Below, piece by piece: positions 8,120-16,358 of a DNA stretch of 33,404 nt; the stretch's first letter is position 1; each line of letters begins with the position of its first letter. The stretch comes from Gemmatimonadota bacterium (lineage in GTDB: Bacteria > Gemmatimonadota > Gemmatimonadetes > Gemmatimonadales > GWC2-71-9): the NCBI GenBank assembly GCA_003220935.1, contig QHTT01000081.1, positions 1 to 33,404 on the forward strand. The letters are read 5' to 3'. A program made the translations under genes and the position numbers. The notes under the pieces were generated by a model that was not told the origin of the DNA, searched no databases, and worked only from the letters and a program-made list of their open reading frames with translations.

Positions 8120-9319
8120 TCACGCGCCGTTCTCGGGCCGGTCCAGCGCGATCGCGCGCACCGGGCCGGGTCGTACCGCCACGCGTTCGACGCGCGTCGC
8201 CGTGGCGGTCAGGATGTCGAACTCCAGTCCCTTGAGGGTGAGCCGCTCCCCGGCCCGGGGAATCCGCCCGAGCGCCTGCACGAGCAGCCCGCCCACCGTC
8301 TGGACGCCGCGGCTTCCGAGCGTGACGTCGAACGCCTCCTCGAGACGGCTCGCGGGCGCGCTGCCTTCGAGCTCGACGACACGCACGGGCGCCTCGCGCG
8401 TCGGCTCCTCCGGTTCGGGCTCGAAGATCTCGGACATGAGATCGCTCAGCAGGTCCTCGAACGTGACGAGCCCCGCGGTTCCGCCGAACTCGTCGAGTAC
8501 GACGGCGAGGTGGCTGCGGCCACGCTGCATTTCGAGCATGAGGTCGGCGGCGCGGGTCGCTGCCGGTACGGCCAGCGCCGGCCGGACCGGTACGGGGGCA
8601 TCGGGTTGCAGCTGCAGCAGATCGAAGGCGTGCGCCACGCCGGCGATCTCGTCGAGTGAGCCGTGGTAGACAGGATAGCGACTGTAGCGCGACTGCATGC
8701 AGACGTGTGCCGCTTCGGCGGCGAGCAACCCGTCGGGAATCGCGACGATCGCCGTTCGGGGCGTCATCAGGTCCTTGACCGGCCGGTGCGCGAAGGCGAG
8801 CACGCCCGACACCACCGCCATCTCGCCCGCGGACGCGAGGGCCCCCGTGTCGGCGCCCGAAAGCACGGCCGCGAGGGTCGTGCGCCGCGACGGGTCGCGG
8901 GTCGGAATGAAGGGGCCGAGCGGGCGCCCGACCCGCTCGAGCCACGGGACCGCGCGCGCCACGATCGGCTCGGCCCAGCGACGTCCCGCCACCCGGGGAA
9001 CGAGGTAGGCGGCGCTCACGAACAGCGGTACCCCGGCCGTGACGGTGAACACGAAGAGGAAGGTCGGCGTCGCCTGCGCCAGGAGTGCCGGCACCGCCGC
9101 CGCGGCCGCGATGACGCCCATGGTCGTGAGCGCGTTGGCGGTGGCGAGCACGCGGCCGGGATTGTCGAGCACTCGGGCCGCAGCCCGCCCCCCGCGCAGC
9201 TTGTACGCGACCCAGCGGGTGAGCTCGAGCTGGCTCACAGCGGCCGCCGCGACGCCCACGGCCGCGGAGGCGCCGGCGACGAGCAGCCCAAGCATCAGGA
9301 CTACGAGCGAGAGGGTCAT
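8120..9319 (-). CDS. CBS-domain membrane protein of the CorC/HlyC (CNNM-like) family, copy 2
   Basis: 399 residues. The N-terminal third has about three to four hydrophobic helices (DUF21/CNNM-type transmembrane region), then a CBS pair (VKDLMTPRTAIVAIP and a second repeat with RSHLAVVLDEFGGTAGLVTFEDLL) and a C-terminal CorC_HlyC domain (GVQTVGGLLVQALGRIPRAGERL). The family is linked to Mg2+/Co2+ efflux or homeostasis. The ATG at 9319 overlaps the stop of its upstream paralogue (ATGA). The pair looks like an old tandem duplication: same domain order, diverged membrane segments. The reading frame stays open upstream through the neighbour, but the overlap and hydrophobic start MTLSLVVLMLGLL fix the start here. 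Confidence 0.9.
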   Translation of the reverse strand: MTLSLVVLMLGLLVAGASAAVGVAAAAVSQLELTRWVAYKLRGGRAAARVLDNPGRVLATANALTTMGVIAAAAAVPALLAQATPTFLFVFTVTAGVPLFVSAAYLVPRVAGRRWAEPIVARAVPWLERVGRPLGPFIPTRDPSRRTTLAAVLSGADTGALASAGEMAVVSGVLAFAHRPVKDLMTPRTAIVAIPDGLLAAEAAHVCMQSRYSRYPVYHGSLDEIAGVAHAFDLLQLQPDAPVPVRPALAVPAATRAADLMLEMQRGRSHLAVVLDEFGGTAGLVTFEDLLSDLMSEIFEPEPEEPTREAPVRVVELEGSAPASRLEEAFDVTLGSRGVQTVGGLLVQALGRIPRAGERLTLKGLEFDILTATATRVERVAVRPGPVRAIALDRPENGA

Positions 9320-10491
9320 TTCCGCTGGAAGCAGACGCGAGTCACCCGCCGCCGGTCTACGCGCTCCACGACGACCCGGAACCCGTCGAGCGTCAGCTCT
9401 TCCCCGGGGCGCGGCACCCGGCCGAGCGCCGAGTAGATGAGCCCGCCCACCGTGGAAACGTCGGGGTGCTCGAACGGGGCGCCCAGCGCCTCGGACAGCT
9501 CGCCGAGCGACACCCGTCCGTCCACGAGGTAGCGGTCGCCTTCCTGGCGGATCGCGGGCGGCGTCTCGACGTCGTGCTCGTCGCGGATCTCCCCCACGAT
9601 CTCCTCGAGGATATCCTCGAGCGTGATCAGCCCGGACGTCCCGCCGAACTCGTCGACCACGATCGCGAGGTGCGCGGGGCCGCGCTGGAAGTCGCGCAGC
9701 TGGCTGTCGAGCGTCTTGGTCTCCGGCACATACAGGGCGGGCCGCACGAGGTCCTGCCAGCGGACCGTAGCGCCGGCGACGCCCAGCACCAGGGGGACGA
9801 GGTCCTTCGCGAACACGATGCCGACCAGGTTGTCCCGCGTCCCGTCGTAGACCGGCAGACGCGAGTGCTCGCTCTGGCGGAACGTCTCGCAGACGTCCTC
9901 GGCGGTGGCGGCGATGTCGACCGCGACCATGTCGAGCCGCGGCGTCATCACCTCGTCCACGGTGGTGTCGGCGAGCGTGAAGACGCCCAGCAGCATGTCG
10001 CGCTGCGCCGCGCGGAGGTCGGGCTCGAGCGGTCGCGGTGTCGAGACGAGCGTGTGGAGGCCCTTGTCCACCCATCCCAGCAGCCACAGGAGCGGCGCGA
10101 ACGGTGTGAGGGTGCGCCGGGCGAGCGGCAGGGCGTCGGCGGTGAGCTGCGGCGCGATCGCGGCCAGGGCGCGCGGGGCGGCGTCACCCACGACGAAGAG
10201 GAGCGCGGCGGCGATCGCCAGATCGGCGAGCCCGCCCAGCCACGGCCGCTCCCACCAGCGCAGCATGAACGCGGCGGCCACGGCCCCGAGCACGAGCAAC
10301 CCCAGTCGCCCGACGTGCAACGCTCGGTGCAGCGGCACCCGCCCCGTCACGCTCGCGGGGGGCGCGTCGCCCAAGGTGTGCAGGGCCTCGCCGACCGCGG
10401 CTTCCTCGCCCAGCGCCAGTAATCCCGCCCACACCGCCGGCGCGAGCGGAACGGCCAGCCGCACCCACACCAGCGCCGTCGCGGGCTCCAT
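9316..10491 (-). CDS. CBS-domain membrane protein of the CorC/HlyC (CNNM-like) family, copy 1
   Basis: 391 residues from ATG at 10491, which overlaps the ybeY stop by one base (TGATG). Three to four predicted membrane helices (VWVRLAVPLAPAVWAGLLAL, LLVLGAVAAAFML, LADLAIAAALLFVVG) precede a CBS pair with DEVMTPRLDMVAVD and HLAIVVDEFGGTSGLITLED, an acidic EEIVGEIRDEHD segment and a CorC_HlyC domain (STVGGLIYSALGRVPRPGEEL). ybeY followed by a CorC/HlyC-type gene is a common bacterial order; here it is doubled. Predicted inner-membrane divalent-cation transporter or regulator; substrate not readable from sequence. Confidence 0.9.
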   Translation of the reverse strand: MEPATALVWVRLAVPLAPAVWAGLLALGEEAAVGEALHTLGDAPPASVTGRVPLHRALHVGRLGLLVLGAVAAAFMLRWWERPWLGGLADLAIAAALLFVVGDAAPRALAAIAPQLTADALPLARRTLTPFAPLLWLLGWVDKGLHTLVSTPRPLEPDLRAAQRDMLLGVFTLADTTVDEVMTPRLDMVAVDIAATAEDVCETFRQSEHSRLPVYDGTRDNLVGIVFAKDLVPLVLGVAGATVRWQDLVRPALYVPETKTLDSQLRDFQRGPAHLAIVVDEFGGTSGLITLEDILEEIVGEIRDEHDVETPPAIRQEGDRYLVDGRVSLGELSEALGAPFEHPDVSTVGGLIYSALGRVPRPGEELTLDGFRVVVERVDRRRVTRVCFQRK

Positions 10492-10955
10492 CACGAAGTC
10501 CCGTTGAGGAGGCGACGCACATACCGCTCCTGCCGGCGCCACATGGCGGAGCGCATCCGGCCGACACCGTCCGGGTGGTCGTAGCCGAGGACGTGGAGGG
10601 TGCCGTGCACCGCGAGGCGGACGAGCTCTGCCTCGACCCCTTCCCCCTTCCCCCTTCCCCGGCCGCTTACCCAGCCGTGCGCTGCCGCCGGGCAGATGTA
10701 CACGTCGCCGAGCAACGTACCGTCCGGCTGGGGCAGCGCGAAGGCGAGGACGTCGGTCAGCCCGCGACGGCCAGTGGCACGGCGGTTCAGCCGTCGCATC
10801 GCGGCGCCGTCGAGCAGGGTGACCTCGACTCGCGCACCAGCGGCGCGCTCCCAGACGAGCACCCGGCGCGCCACGCGGGCGAGGCGCGCCTGGGGGGGGG
10901 CCGGGGACTCAGGACTGGCGGGCCGTCGGCTGCCAGGTCGCCGTGATGCCGCCAC
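10491..10955 (-). CDS. ybeY: YbeY endoribonuclease (rRNA maturation/quality control)
   Basis: Zinc-dependent RNase for 16S rRNA 3'-end maturation and 70S quality control. The metal site is clear: HGTLHVLGYDHPDG (HGxLHLxGYDH family motif), preceded by GRRGLTDVLAF and GDVYICP. A repeat-encoded insert (WVSGRGRGKGEGVE) sits just before the metal motif. The start is uncertain. GTG at 10955 has GGAG four bases upstream and gives 154 residues, normal for YbeY, but overlaps PgpH by 47 bases; GTG at 10874 would give only 127. A C9 homopolymer (plus-strand G9 at 10892-10900) lies in this stretch, so a one-base error or slippage could also explain the awkward N-terminus. The phoH-pgpH-ybeY order is conserved in many bacteria and supports the call. 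Confidence 0.9.
   Translation of the reverse strand: MAASRRPGSRRPASPESPAPPQARLARVARRVLVWERAAGARVEVTLLDGAAMRRLNRRATGRRGLTDVLAFALPQPDGTLLGDVYICPAAAHGWVSGRGRGKGEGVEAELVRLAVHGTLHVLGYDHPDGVGRMRSAMWRRQERYVRRLLNGTS
10637..10660. repeat. CCCCCTT heptamer repeat inside ybeY
   Basis: About three copies of a 7-bp unit, CCCCCTT, on the plus strand, encoding the Gly/Arg/Lys insert just upstream of the metal-binding motif. Seven is not a multiple of three, so copy-number change would frameshift ybeY. Confidence 0.75.
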
Positions 10956-13089
10956 TGGACTCCGGGTAGTCGATGCGGTTGTGGTACATCCCGGTGATGA
11001 TGCGCACAAACTCCTGCTTCACCTGCTCGAGCTGCTGCAGGGTCATCGGCGCCTCGTCCAACTGGCCAGCGTTGAGCTTGGTGCGCACGATGTGGTTGAT
11101 CACTTCCTCGATCTTTTGGGGCGTCAGGTCCTCGAGCACGCGCAACGCCGCTTCCACCGAATCGGCGAGCATCGTGATGGCGGTTTCCTTGGAATGCGGC
11201 TTGGGACCGGGGTACACGAAGTCCGACGGGTCGGGAGAGGCGCCGTCGCCACTCTTCTTCGCGCGGTCGAGGAAGTAAGTGATCTCGGTCGTGCCGTGGT
11301 GCTCGGGGATGAAGGCGGTGACCGCCTCCGGGAGCGCGGCCTCGCGGGCCAGCACGAGACCGTCGGTCACGTGCGCCCGGATGATCTCTGCAGACTGGTA
11401 CGCTTTCAGCCGGTCGTGCGGGTTGTTGCCGCGCGCCTGGTTCTCGACGAAGTACTGCGGGTTCTTCACCTTGCCGATGTCGTGATAGTAGCAGCCCACA
11501 CGCCCGAGCAACCCGTTCGCGCCGATGCGGTTGCACGCCGCCTCGACCAAGTTCGCCATCGCCACGCTGTGCGCGTACGTGCCAGGCGCCTCGAGCGACA
11601 GCCGTCGCAACAGCGGCCGGCTGGGATCGGACAGCTCGAGGAGGGTGAGGTCGGTCGTGATCCCCGTGAGCGCTTCAGCGAGCGGCAGCAGGAAGAAGCT
11701 CAGGCCGGCCGCCACGAGGCCGTTGGCGGCGCCCCAGACCCCGCGCAACCCGATTTCGGCCACGCTCCAGCTGCCCGCGAGCCCGAGTGCCAGCGCCGCC
11801 GCGAGGTAGCCGAGCGCGATGATCAGCACGGGAAGGTAGAAGTTGCTGCGTCGGCGCAGGCCCCGCACGGAGAGCGCCGCGGTGACCCCGCCCACGAGAC
11901 ATAGGAACAGGGCCGGCACGTCGTGGAACACCGGCTGCAGGCTGATCACCACGGCGACGATCATCGCCGCGTTCATCGACACCCGACCGTTGAACAGCAC
12001 AGTCATCATCATGGCGAGGAACGGCAGGACGATGATCTCAGGGTGCTGGGGCCAGAAGCGCGCCACCCCGGCGGCCTGGAGCAGCACGAGCCCGAACAGG
12101 CTCCCGAGCAGCGTCACCTGACGCGACTCGCGGTAGGTCTCGCGGCGGTAGAACACCAACAGCACCCAGAAGATGCCCAGGACGAGCGAGTCGCGCAGCA
12201 GCGGGCCGAACACCCCCCCCACCGAGCGGCTGGTCGCCGCGCCGCGTCGCACCAGGTCATTGTGCAGCGCGACCAGCTTCTCGTGGGCCTCGTTGGTCAC
12301 CACCTCGTGCGCGGCCACGATCCGGTCGCCGGCTCGCACGATGTACTTGCTCGGGTCGACGCTGCGGCGCAGGTCGTCCCGGCGTCGCTCGGTCTCCAGG
12401 GTGTTCAGCACCAGGGTCGGCCGGTAGAAATGGCCCGCCAGGCGGAGGTACACGGCGTCCCCGACGCTCGACCCTTTGTCGGGATGTGCGCGCCGGGCGC
12501 GCGCGAGGTACTGGGCATACGACAGCACCTGGTCGCGCGCCACCGACGTCTCGGACGACCGCCGCCGGATGATCAGGTCCGGGGCCTGCTCCACCTGCAG
12601 CACGCCGGGCGGCGTGACCCCCAAACCGAGCGTGCGATCGAACAGGTCGGTGAGCGCCCGTTCGAGGCCGCGCCGCTTCCCGCCCTTCGCGAGGTACGCC
12701 GCCTCGCCCGGCGACAGGACGATCCGCTGCTCCTGCGCCACCCGCATCACGGCCTGGGGACCACCCTGGTCGGCGGCGTTCTGCGTCGCTGCGAAGAAGG
12801 CATGCAGGGCGATCGTCGCACTGTCGAAGGCGCGTTGTTGGAACTCGTAGATGGGCTTGACGGTGCTCGCGAGCTCCTCTGCCTCCCGCGCCAGCTCCTG
12901 GTCCGACTTGTTCACGGGGAAGGTGAACGGCGCGATCACCTCGTGCTCGGCGACCGCGCCGGGCTCAAGCAACGGCGCCACATTGCTGGCGCTCGAGGGA
13001 AACGCCAGGTACACGAGCAGCGCCAGCCCCGGCACCCAAGCCCAGCGCACGCCGTGATAGCGCAGCTGCTCCCTGCTGGGGAGGTTCAT
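10909..13089 (-). CDS. pgpH: PgpH-type membrane HD phosphodiesterase (7TMR-HDED / 7TM / HDIG)
   Basis: 726 residues. An N-terminal signal-anchor helix (VPGLALLVYLAF) is followed by an extracytoplasmic helical domain of about 270 residues, then a membrane block of six to seven helices (LVLGIFWVLLVFY, VTLLGSLFGLVLLQAAGV, FLLPLAEAL) and a cytoplasmic HD domain with HSVAMANLVE, YYHDIGK (His536-Asp537) and FIPEHHGT. In Listeria and relatives this architecture degrades cyclic di-AMP, which is the likely role here. It starts one base after the phoH stop, which is the usual neighbour, and extends into the ybeY coding region. Full length with no missing catalytic residues that I can see. Confidence 0.93.
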   Translation of the reverse strand: MNLPSREQLRYHGVRWAWVPGLALLVYLAFPSSASNVAPLLEPGAVAEHEVIAPFTFPVNKSDQELAREAEELASTVKPIYEFQQRAFDSATIALHAFFAATQNAADQGGPQAVMRVAQEQRIVLSPGEAAYLAKGGKRRGLERALTDLFDRTLGLGVTPPGVLQVEQAPDLIIRRRSSETSVARDQVLSYAQYLARARRAHPDKGSSVGDAVYLRLAGHFYRPTLVLNTLETERRRDDLRRSVDPSKYIVRAGDRIVAAHEVVTNEAHEKLVALHNDLVRRGAATSRSVGGVFGPLLRDSLVLGIFWVLLVFYRRETYRESRQVTLLGSLFGLVLLQAAGVARFWPQHPEIIVLPFLAMMMTVLFNGRVSMNAAMIVAVVISLQPVFHDVPALFLCLVGGVTAALSVRGLRRRSNFYLPVLIIALGYLAAALALGLAGSWSVAEIGLRGVWGAANGLVAAGLSFFLLPLAEALTGITTDLTLLELSDPSRPLLRRLSLEAPGTYAHSVAMANLVEAACNRIGANGLLGRVGCYYHDIGKVKNPQYFVENQARGNNPHDRLKAYQSAEIIRAHVTDGLVLAREAALPEAVTAFIPEHHGTTEITYFLDRAKKSGDGASPDPSDFVYPGPKPHSKETAITMLADSVEAALRVLEDLTPQKIEEVINHIVRTKLNAGQLDEAPMTLQQLEQVKQEFVRIITGMYHNRIDYPESSGGITATWQPTARQS

Positions 13090-13090
13090 C

Positions 13091-14083
13091 TCAGCCCTGG
13101 GCGTCCTCGGCGTAGGCGCGGATGATGTCGCGCACCAGGCGGTGGCGCACGACGTCCGTGTCGGAGAGGTAGCAGAACCCGATGCCCTCGATCCCGGGGA
13201 GGATCCGCTCGACCTGTAGCAGGCCTGAGTCTTCGCGGTTGGCGAGGTCGATCTGCGTCTTGTCGCCCGTGATCACGGCGCGCGAGTTCACGCCCAGCCG
13301 TGTGAGGAACATCTTCATCTGCATCCCCGTCGCGTTCTGGGCCTCGTCCAGGATCACGAAGGCGTCCGACAAGGTGCGGCCGCGCATGTAGGCGAGCGGC
13401 GCGATCTCGATGGTGCGCGAGTCGATCGCCTTCTGCACCCGGTCGCGTGGCATCATGTCTTCGAGCGCGTCGTACAGTGGGCGCAAGTACGGGTCGACCT
13501 TCTCCTGGACGTCGCCCGGGAGGAAGCCGAGGCTCTCCCCTGCTTCGACGGCGGGCCGCGCGAGGATGATCCGCCGCACGCGCTTGCGCGCGAGCGCGTC
13601 GACCGCGGCCGCCACGGCGAGGTAGGTCTTTCCCGTCCCGGCCGGCCCAATCCCGATCACGATGTCGTACTGCGCGATCGCGTGCAGGTAGTCGCGTTGC
13701 CCCGCCGTCTTGGGCGCGATCACGCGCCGCAGCCCGGGCAGGATGATCTTGTATTCGCCGTCGACACCCGGCCCCCCCGGCCCCCCCGGCCCCCCTGTCG
13801 CTGCCCGGCCCAGAGTGCCCTGCGCCTCCTCGCTGAGGACGCGATCTACGTCGCTCACGTCCAGCGTGTCCCCCATCCGTGCGAGGTCGACGAGCGCTTG
13901 GGCGACCTCCGCTGCGCGCTCGACCGCACTCAGCGGGCCGTGCAGCGTCAAAGTGTCGCCCCGCAGCGACACGCGCACGCCTAGCCGCTTCGCGAGCTCG
14001 ACCAGATTGCCGTCGTTCACGCCCGCGAGCGCGAGCGGATCCACGCCCTCGGTCGATAGCCGTTGCATGATCTCGTCGCTCAT
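13091..14083 (-). CDS. PhoH-family ATPase (PhoH-like, KH-like N-terminus)
   Basis: 330-residue P-loop ATPase. An N-terminal KH-like RNA-binding region is followed by Walker A GPAGTGKT (146-153), conserved RRIILARPAVEAGESLGFLP, Walker B AFVILDEAQN (241-250) and VITGDKTQIDL. The PhoH family is associated with RNA metabolism; genes of this type sit beside ybeY across bacteria. The linker between the KH-like part and the ATPase core is TGGPGGPGGPG, encoded by a C-rich 9-bp repeat. ATG at 14083 overlaps the aspS stop (ATGA), and a GGTGG stretch precedes it. Frames open further upstream, but they would read through aspS. Confidence 0.93.
   Translation of the reverse strand: MSDEIMQRLSTEGVDPLALAGVNDGNLVELAKRLGVRVSLRGDTLTLHGPLSAVERAAEVAQALVDLARMGDTLDVSDVDRVLSEEAQGTLGRAATGGPGGPGGPGVDGEYKIILPGLRRVIAPKTAGQRDYLHAIAQYDIVIGIGPAGTGKTYLAVAAAVDALARKRVRRIILARPAVEAGESLGFLPGDVQEKVDPYLRPLYDALEDMMPRDRVQKAIDSRTIEIAPLAYMRGRTLSDAFVILDEAQNATGMQMKMFLTRLGVNSRAVITGDKTQIDLANREDSGLLQVERILPGIEGIGFCYLSDTDVVRHRLVRDIIRAYAEDAQG
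13769..13796. repeat. C-rich 9-bp tandem repeat inside the phoH-like gene
   Basis: Three units of GGCCCCCCC (C7, C7, C6). In frame it gives Gly-Gly-Pro repeats in a linker; single-base slippage in the C7 runs would frameshift the gene. Confidence 0.8.
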
Positions 14084-15876
14084 CGCTCCACCTTGATGTG
14101 CAACGCGCGCAGCTCCGCCGGGTTGGCGGGAGCCGGCGCGCCCTCGAACAGCGCCCGCGCGGCCGTCGTCTTGGGGAATGCGATGACGTCGCGCAACGAG
14201 CCGGCATCCGCGAGCAGCATCACGACCCGGTCGAACCCGATGGCGAAGCCGCCGTGGGGCGGCGCGCCTGACTGCAGGCCGTGGAGCAGGAACCCGAACC
14301 GGGCCTCGGCGTCCGCCGGGGCGAGCCCGAGCAGCGCGAAGATTCTCCGCTGCACCGCCGGATCGATGATGCGGATCGACCCGGAGCCGAGCTCGTTGCC
14401 GTTGTAGACCGCGTCGTAGTGCAACGCGCGGCATGCGAACGGGTCGCTGTCGAGCTTCCCTCCCGCGAGGTCGTCAGGGTGCGGCGACGTGAAGGGGTGA
14501 TGCGCGAACACCGGCTGTCCCGACTCGGGATCCGGCTCGAACAGCGGAAAGTCCACGACCCAGGCGAAGGCGTGCGTCGCCGTGGGCTTGGTGCCGAGCC
14601 GGCGGATCACCTCGCGGCGCACACGGTCGAGCACCGGCGAGGTCAACCGGTCCGGCCCGACAGCGAGCAGCGCCACGTCGCCGTCTCCGACGCCCAGCGC
14701 CCCAAGCGCGGCGGCGGTGAAATGCTTGCCGACCGAGCCCGAGATTTGCTCGCCCTGGCGTTTGACCCACGCCAGTCCGGAGCTGCCCAGCTGCTTGGCG
14801 GTCTCCGCGAGCTGGTCCACGTCCTTGCGGGACAACGCGGCGCCGCCTTTCACCGCGAGGCCCCGCACCCGCGCCCCGTTCTTCAGGGCCGAGTCGAAGA
14901 ACGGCACGCCGAGCGGGCCGACCTGCGCGGTCCAGTCGGCGATCGCGAGCTCGTAGCGCAGGTCCGGCTTGTCGGTGCCATAGCGCTCCATCGCCTCGCG
15001 CCACGGGATGCGGGGGAACGGCCGCGCCACCCGCTGGCCCGCCTCGTCCCACAGCGCCACCAGCACGGCCTCGACGAAGCCGAGCACGTCCTCTACTCCG
15101 ACGAACGATGCCTCGAGGTCGATCTGGGTGAACTCGGGTTGGCGGTCGTTGCGCAAATCCTCGTCGCGGAAGCAGCGCGCGATCTGGAAGTAGCGGTCGA
15201 ACCCCGCGACCATGAGCAGCTGCTTGTAGATCTGCGGGGATTGGGGCAGCGCGTAGAACTCCCCGGGATGTACGCGCGATGGCACCACGTAGTCGCGCGC
15301 TCCCTCCGGGGTCGGCTTGGTGAGGATCGGCGTTTCGATCTCCAGGAACTCGAGCTCGGCGAGGGTGCGCCGGGCCCGTTGCAGCAGCCGGTGGCGCAAC
15401 ACGAGGTTCGCCTGCATCTCGGGGCGTCGCAGGTCGAGGTGACGGTACTTGAGCCGCAGCTCTTCAGTGGGGAGCTCCTCACCCTTGGCACGGGCCACCG
15501 GAATCGCCGGCGTCACGGCGGGTCCGACGACCGCGAGCTTCGACGGGTGGACCTCGACCTCGCCGGTCGCCAGCTCTGGGTTCCGCATGTTCCCAGGGCG
15601 CGCAACGACCTCGCCCTCCAGTTCGACCACCGTCTCGCCGGCCAGCCCGGCTGCGGCCCGGCGGATGTCTTCCGTTGCGCTCGGGCCGACCGCGACCTGG
15701 ACGATCCCGGCGCGGTCGCGCAGATCGATGAACACGATCCCACCGAGGTCGCGGCGCCGGTGCACCCATCCGCCCAGCCGCACCCGCTGCCCCACGTGCT
15801 GCGCCCGCAGCTCGCCGCAGCGGTGCGTGCGCCTGGACGTCCGACTCAGGTTGTCTATGTTGCCTCCGCTTCGCAC
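14080..15876 (-). CDS. aspS: Aspartyl-tRNA synthetase
   Basis: Class II synthetase, about 598 residues as read from GTG at 15876. The N-terminal anticodon-binding OB fold has GWVHRRRDLGGIVFIDLRDR; the catalytic core has LPQSPQIYKQLLMVAGFDRY and motif 2 FRDEDLRNDRQPEFTQ; motif 3 is GGFAIGFDRVVMLLA. The bacterial-type GAD insert is present. The residue after RRRD is Leu (position 44); in studied enzymes Leu here goes with a discriminating AspRS and His with a non-discriminating one, so this enzyme may charge only tRNA-Asp (inference). The start is unusual: GTG 15876 overlaps the EIIA-like gene by 22 bases, while a strong GGAGG lies four bases before an in-frame ATA seven codons in. Homology begins only at RTHRCGEL, so either fits. 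Confidence 0.96.
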   Translation of the reverse strand: MRSGGNIDNLSRTSRRTHRCGELRAQHVGQRVRLGGWVHRRRDLGGIVFIDLRDRAGIVQVAVGPSATEDIRRAAAGLAGETVVELEGEVVARPGNMRNPELATGEVEVHPSKLAVVGPAVTPAIPVARAKGEELPTEELRLKYRHLDLRRPEMQANLVLRHRLLQRARRTLAELEFLEIETPILTKPTPEGARDYVVPSRVHPGEFYALPQSPQIYKQLLMVAGFDRYFQIARCFRDEDLRNDRQPEFTQIDLEASFVGVEDVLGFVEAVLVALWDEAGQRVARPFPRIPWREAMERYGTDKPDLRYELAIADWTAQVGPLGVPFFDSALKNGARVRGLAVKGGAALSRKDVDQLAETAKQLGSSGLAWVKRQGEQISGSVGKHFTAAALGALGVGDGDVALLAVGPDRLTSPVLDRVRREVIRRLGTKPTATHAFAWVVDFPLFEPDPESGQPVFAHHPFTSPHPDDLAGGKLDSDPFACRALHYDAVYNGNELGSGSIRIIDPAVQRRIFALLGLAPADAEARFGFLLHGLQSGAPPHGGFAIGFDRVVMLLADAGSLRDVIAFPKTTAARALFEGAPAPANPAELRALHIKVER

Positions 15877-16304
15877 ACGGCCCGGTAGAACTCTTCCGGT
15901 GTGCGCGCGCCCAGCAGCCGGCCGCGCACCGGCTCCCGCCGCACCAGCCGGGAGATGCGACTCAAGGCCTTGACGTGCGCTCCAGCTGCGGACTCGGGTC
16001 CGGCGAGCAGAAAGAACAGGCGCACCGGCTCACCGTCGATCGTCTCGTAGGGTACCGGTGCGGGGGTTGTCCCTGCGACTACCACCAGCGCCGACAACGC
16101 CGGAGTCTTGCCATGCGGCACGGCGACACCGTACCCGATCCCGGTCGGAAACTGGCGTTCACGCTCGAGGATGGCCGCGAGCACTTCGTCCGAGAGGCCA
16201 CCGTTGCCGACCATCTCCACCAGCTCCCGGAGCACCCCCTCCTTGTCGGCGGCTCTAAGGGGTACCCGGATGCGAGCGGGAGACAGCAGCTCAGACAGGC
16301 GCAC
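15855..16304 (-). CDS. PTS EIIA-like (fructose/Ntr type) phosphocarrier domain protein
   Basis: 149-residue single-domain protein of the PTS_EIIA_2 family, cytoplasmic, probably regulatory. The phosphorylatable His is His64 in GIGYGVAVPHGKTPAL, and the N-terminal SDEVLAAILERERQFPTGIGYG segment matches the family (split here only for reading). No EIIB, EIIC, HPr or EI gene lies nearby, so a role like PtsN, relaying phosphorylation state to regulation, is likelier than sugar transport. GTG at 16304 is the only sensible start. It is the first gene of a 13-gene minus-strand run and faces a divergent gene across 54 bases, so the operon promoter should lie just upstream. Confidence 0.88.
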   Translation of the reverse strand: MRLSELLSPARIRVPLRAADKEGVLRELVEMVGNGGLSDEVLAAILERERQFPTGIGYGVAVPHGKTPALSALVVVAGTTPAPVPYETIDGEPVRLFFLLAGPESAAGAHVKALSRISRLVRREPVRGRLLGARTPEEFYRAVCEAEAT

Positions 16305-16358
16305 AGTCGTCCAAGTGTCCTAAACGCTTGAAGATAGTTAAGTTGGTACACGTTCGCC
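16305..16358. promoter_or_regulatory. Divergent promoter region between the EIIA-like and outer-membrane protein genes
   Basis: A 54-base spacer with a locally AT-rich core (GAAGATAGTTAAGTTGG, about 16330-16346) in otherwise very GC-rich DNA. It must drive both the long minus-strand operon and the plus-strand pair. No confident -35/-10 pair can be assigned by eye. Confidence 0.45.

Noticed and set aside
8120..10087. A single 655-codon minus-strand frame spanning both CBS proteins
   Set aside because: Its first 250 residues are low-complexity out-of-frame translation of the upstream CBS gene; the real protein begins at ATG 9319 at an ATGA junction.
16305..16358. Named sigma-70 promoters for the divergent genes
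   Set aside because: Several weak TA-rich hexamers exist but none pairs at 16-18 bases with a convincing partner.
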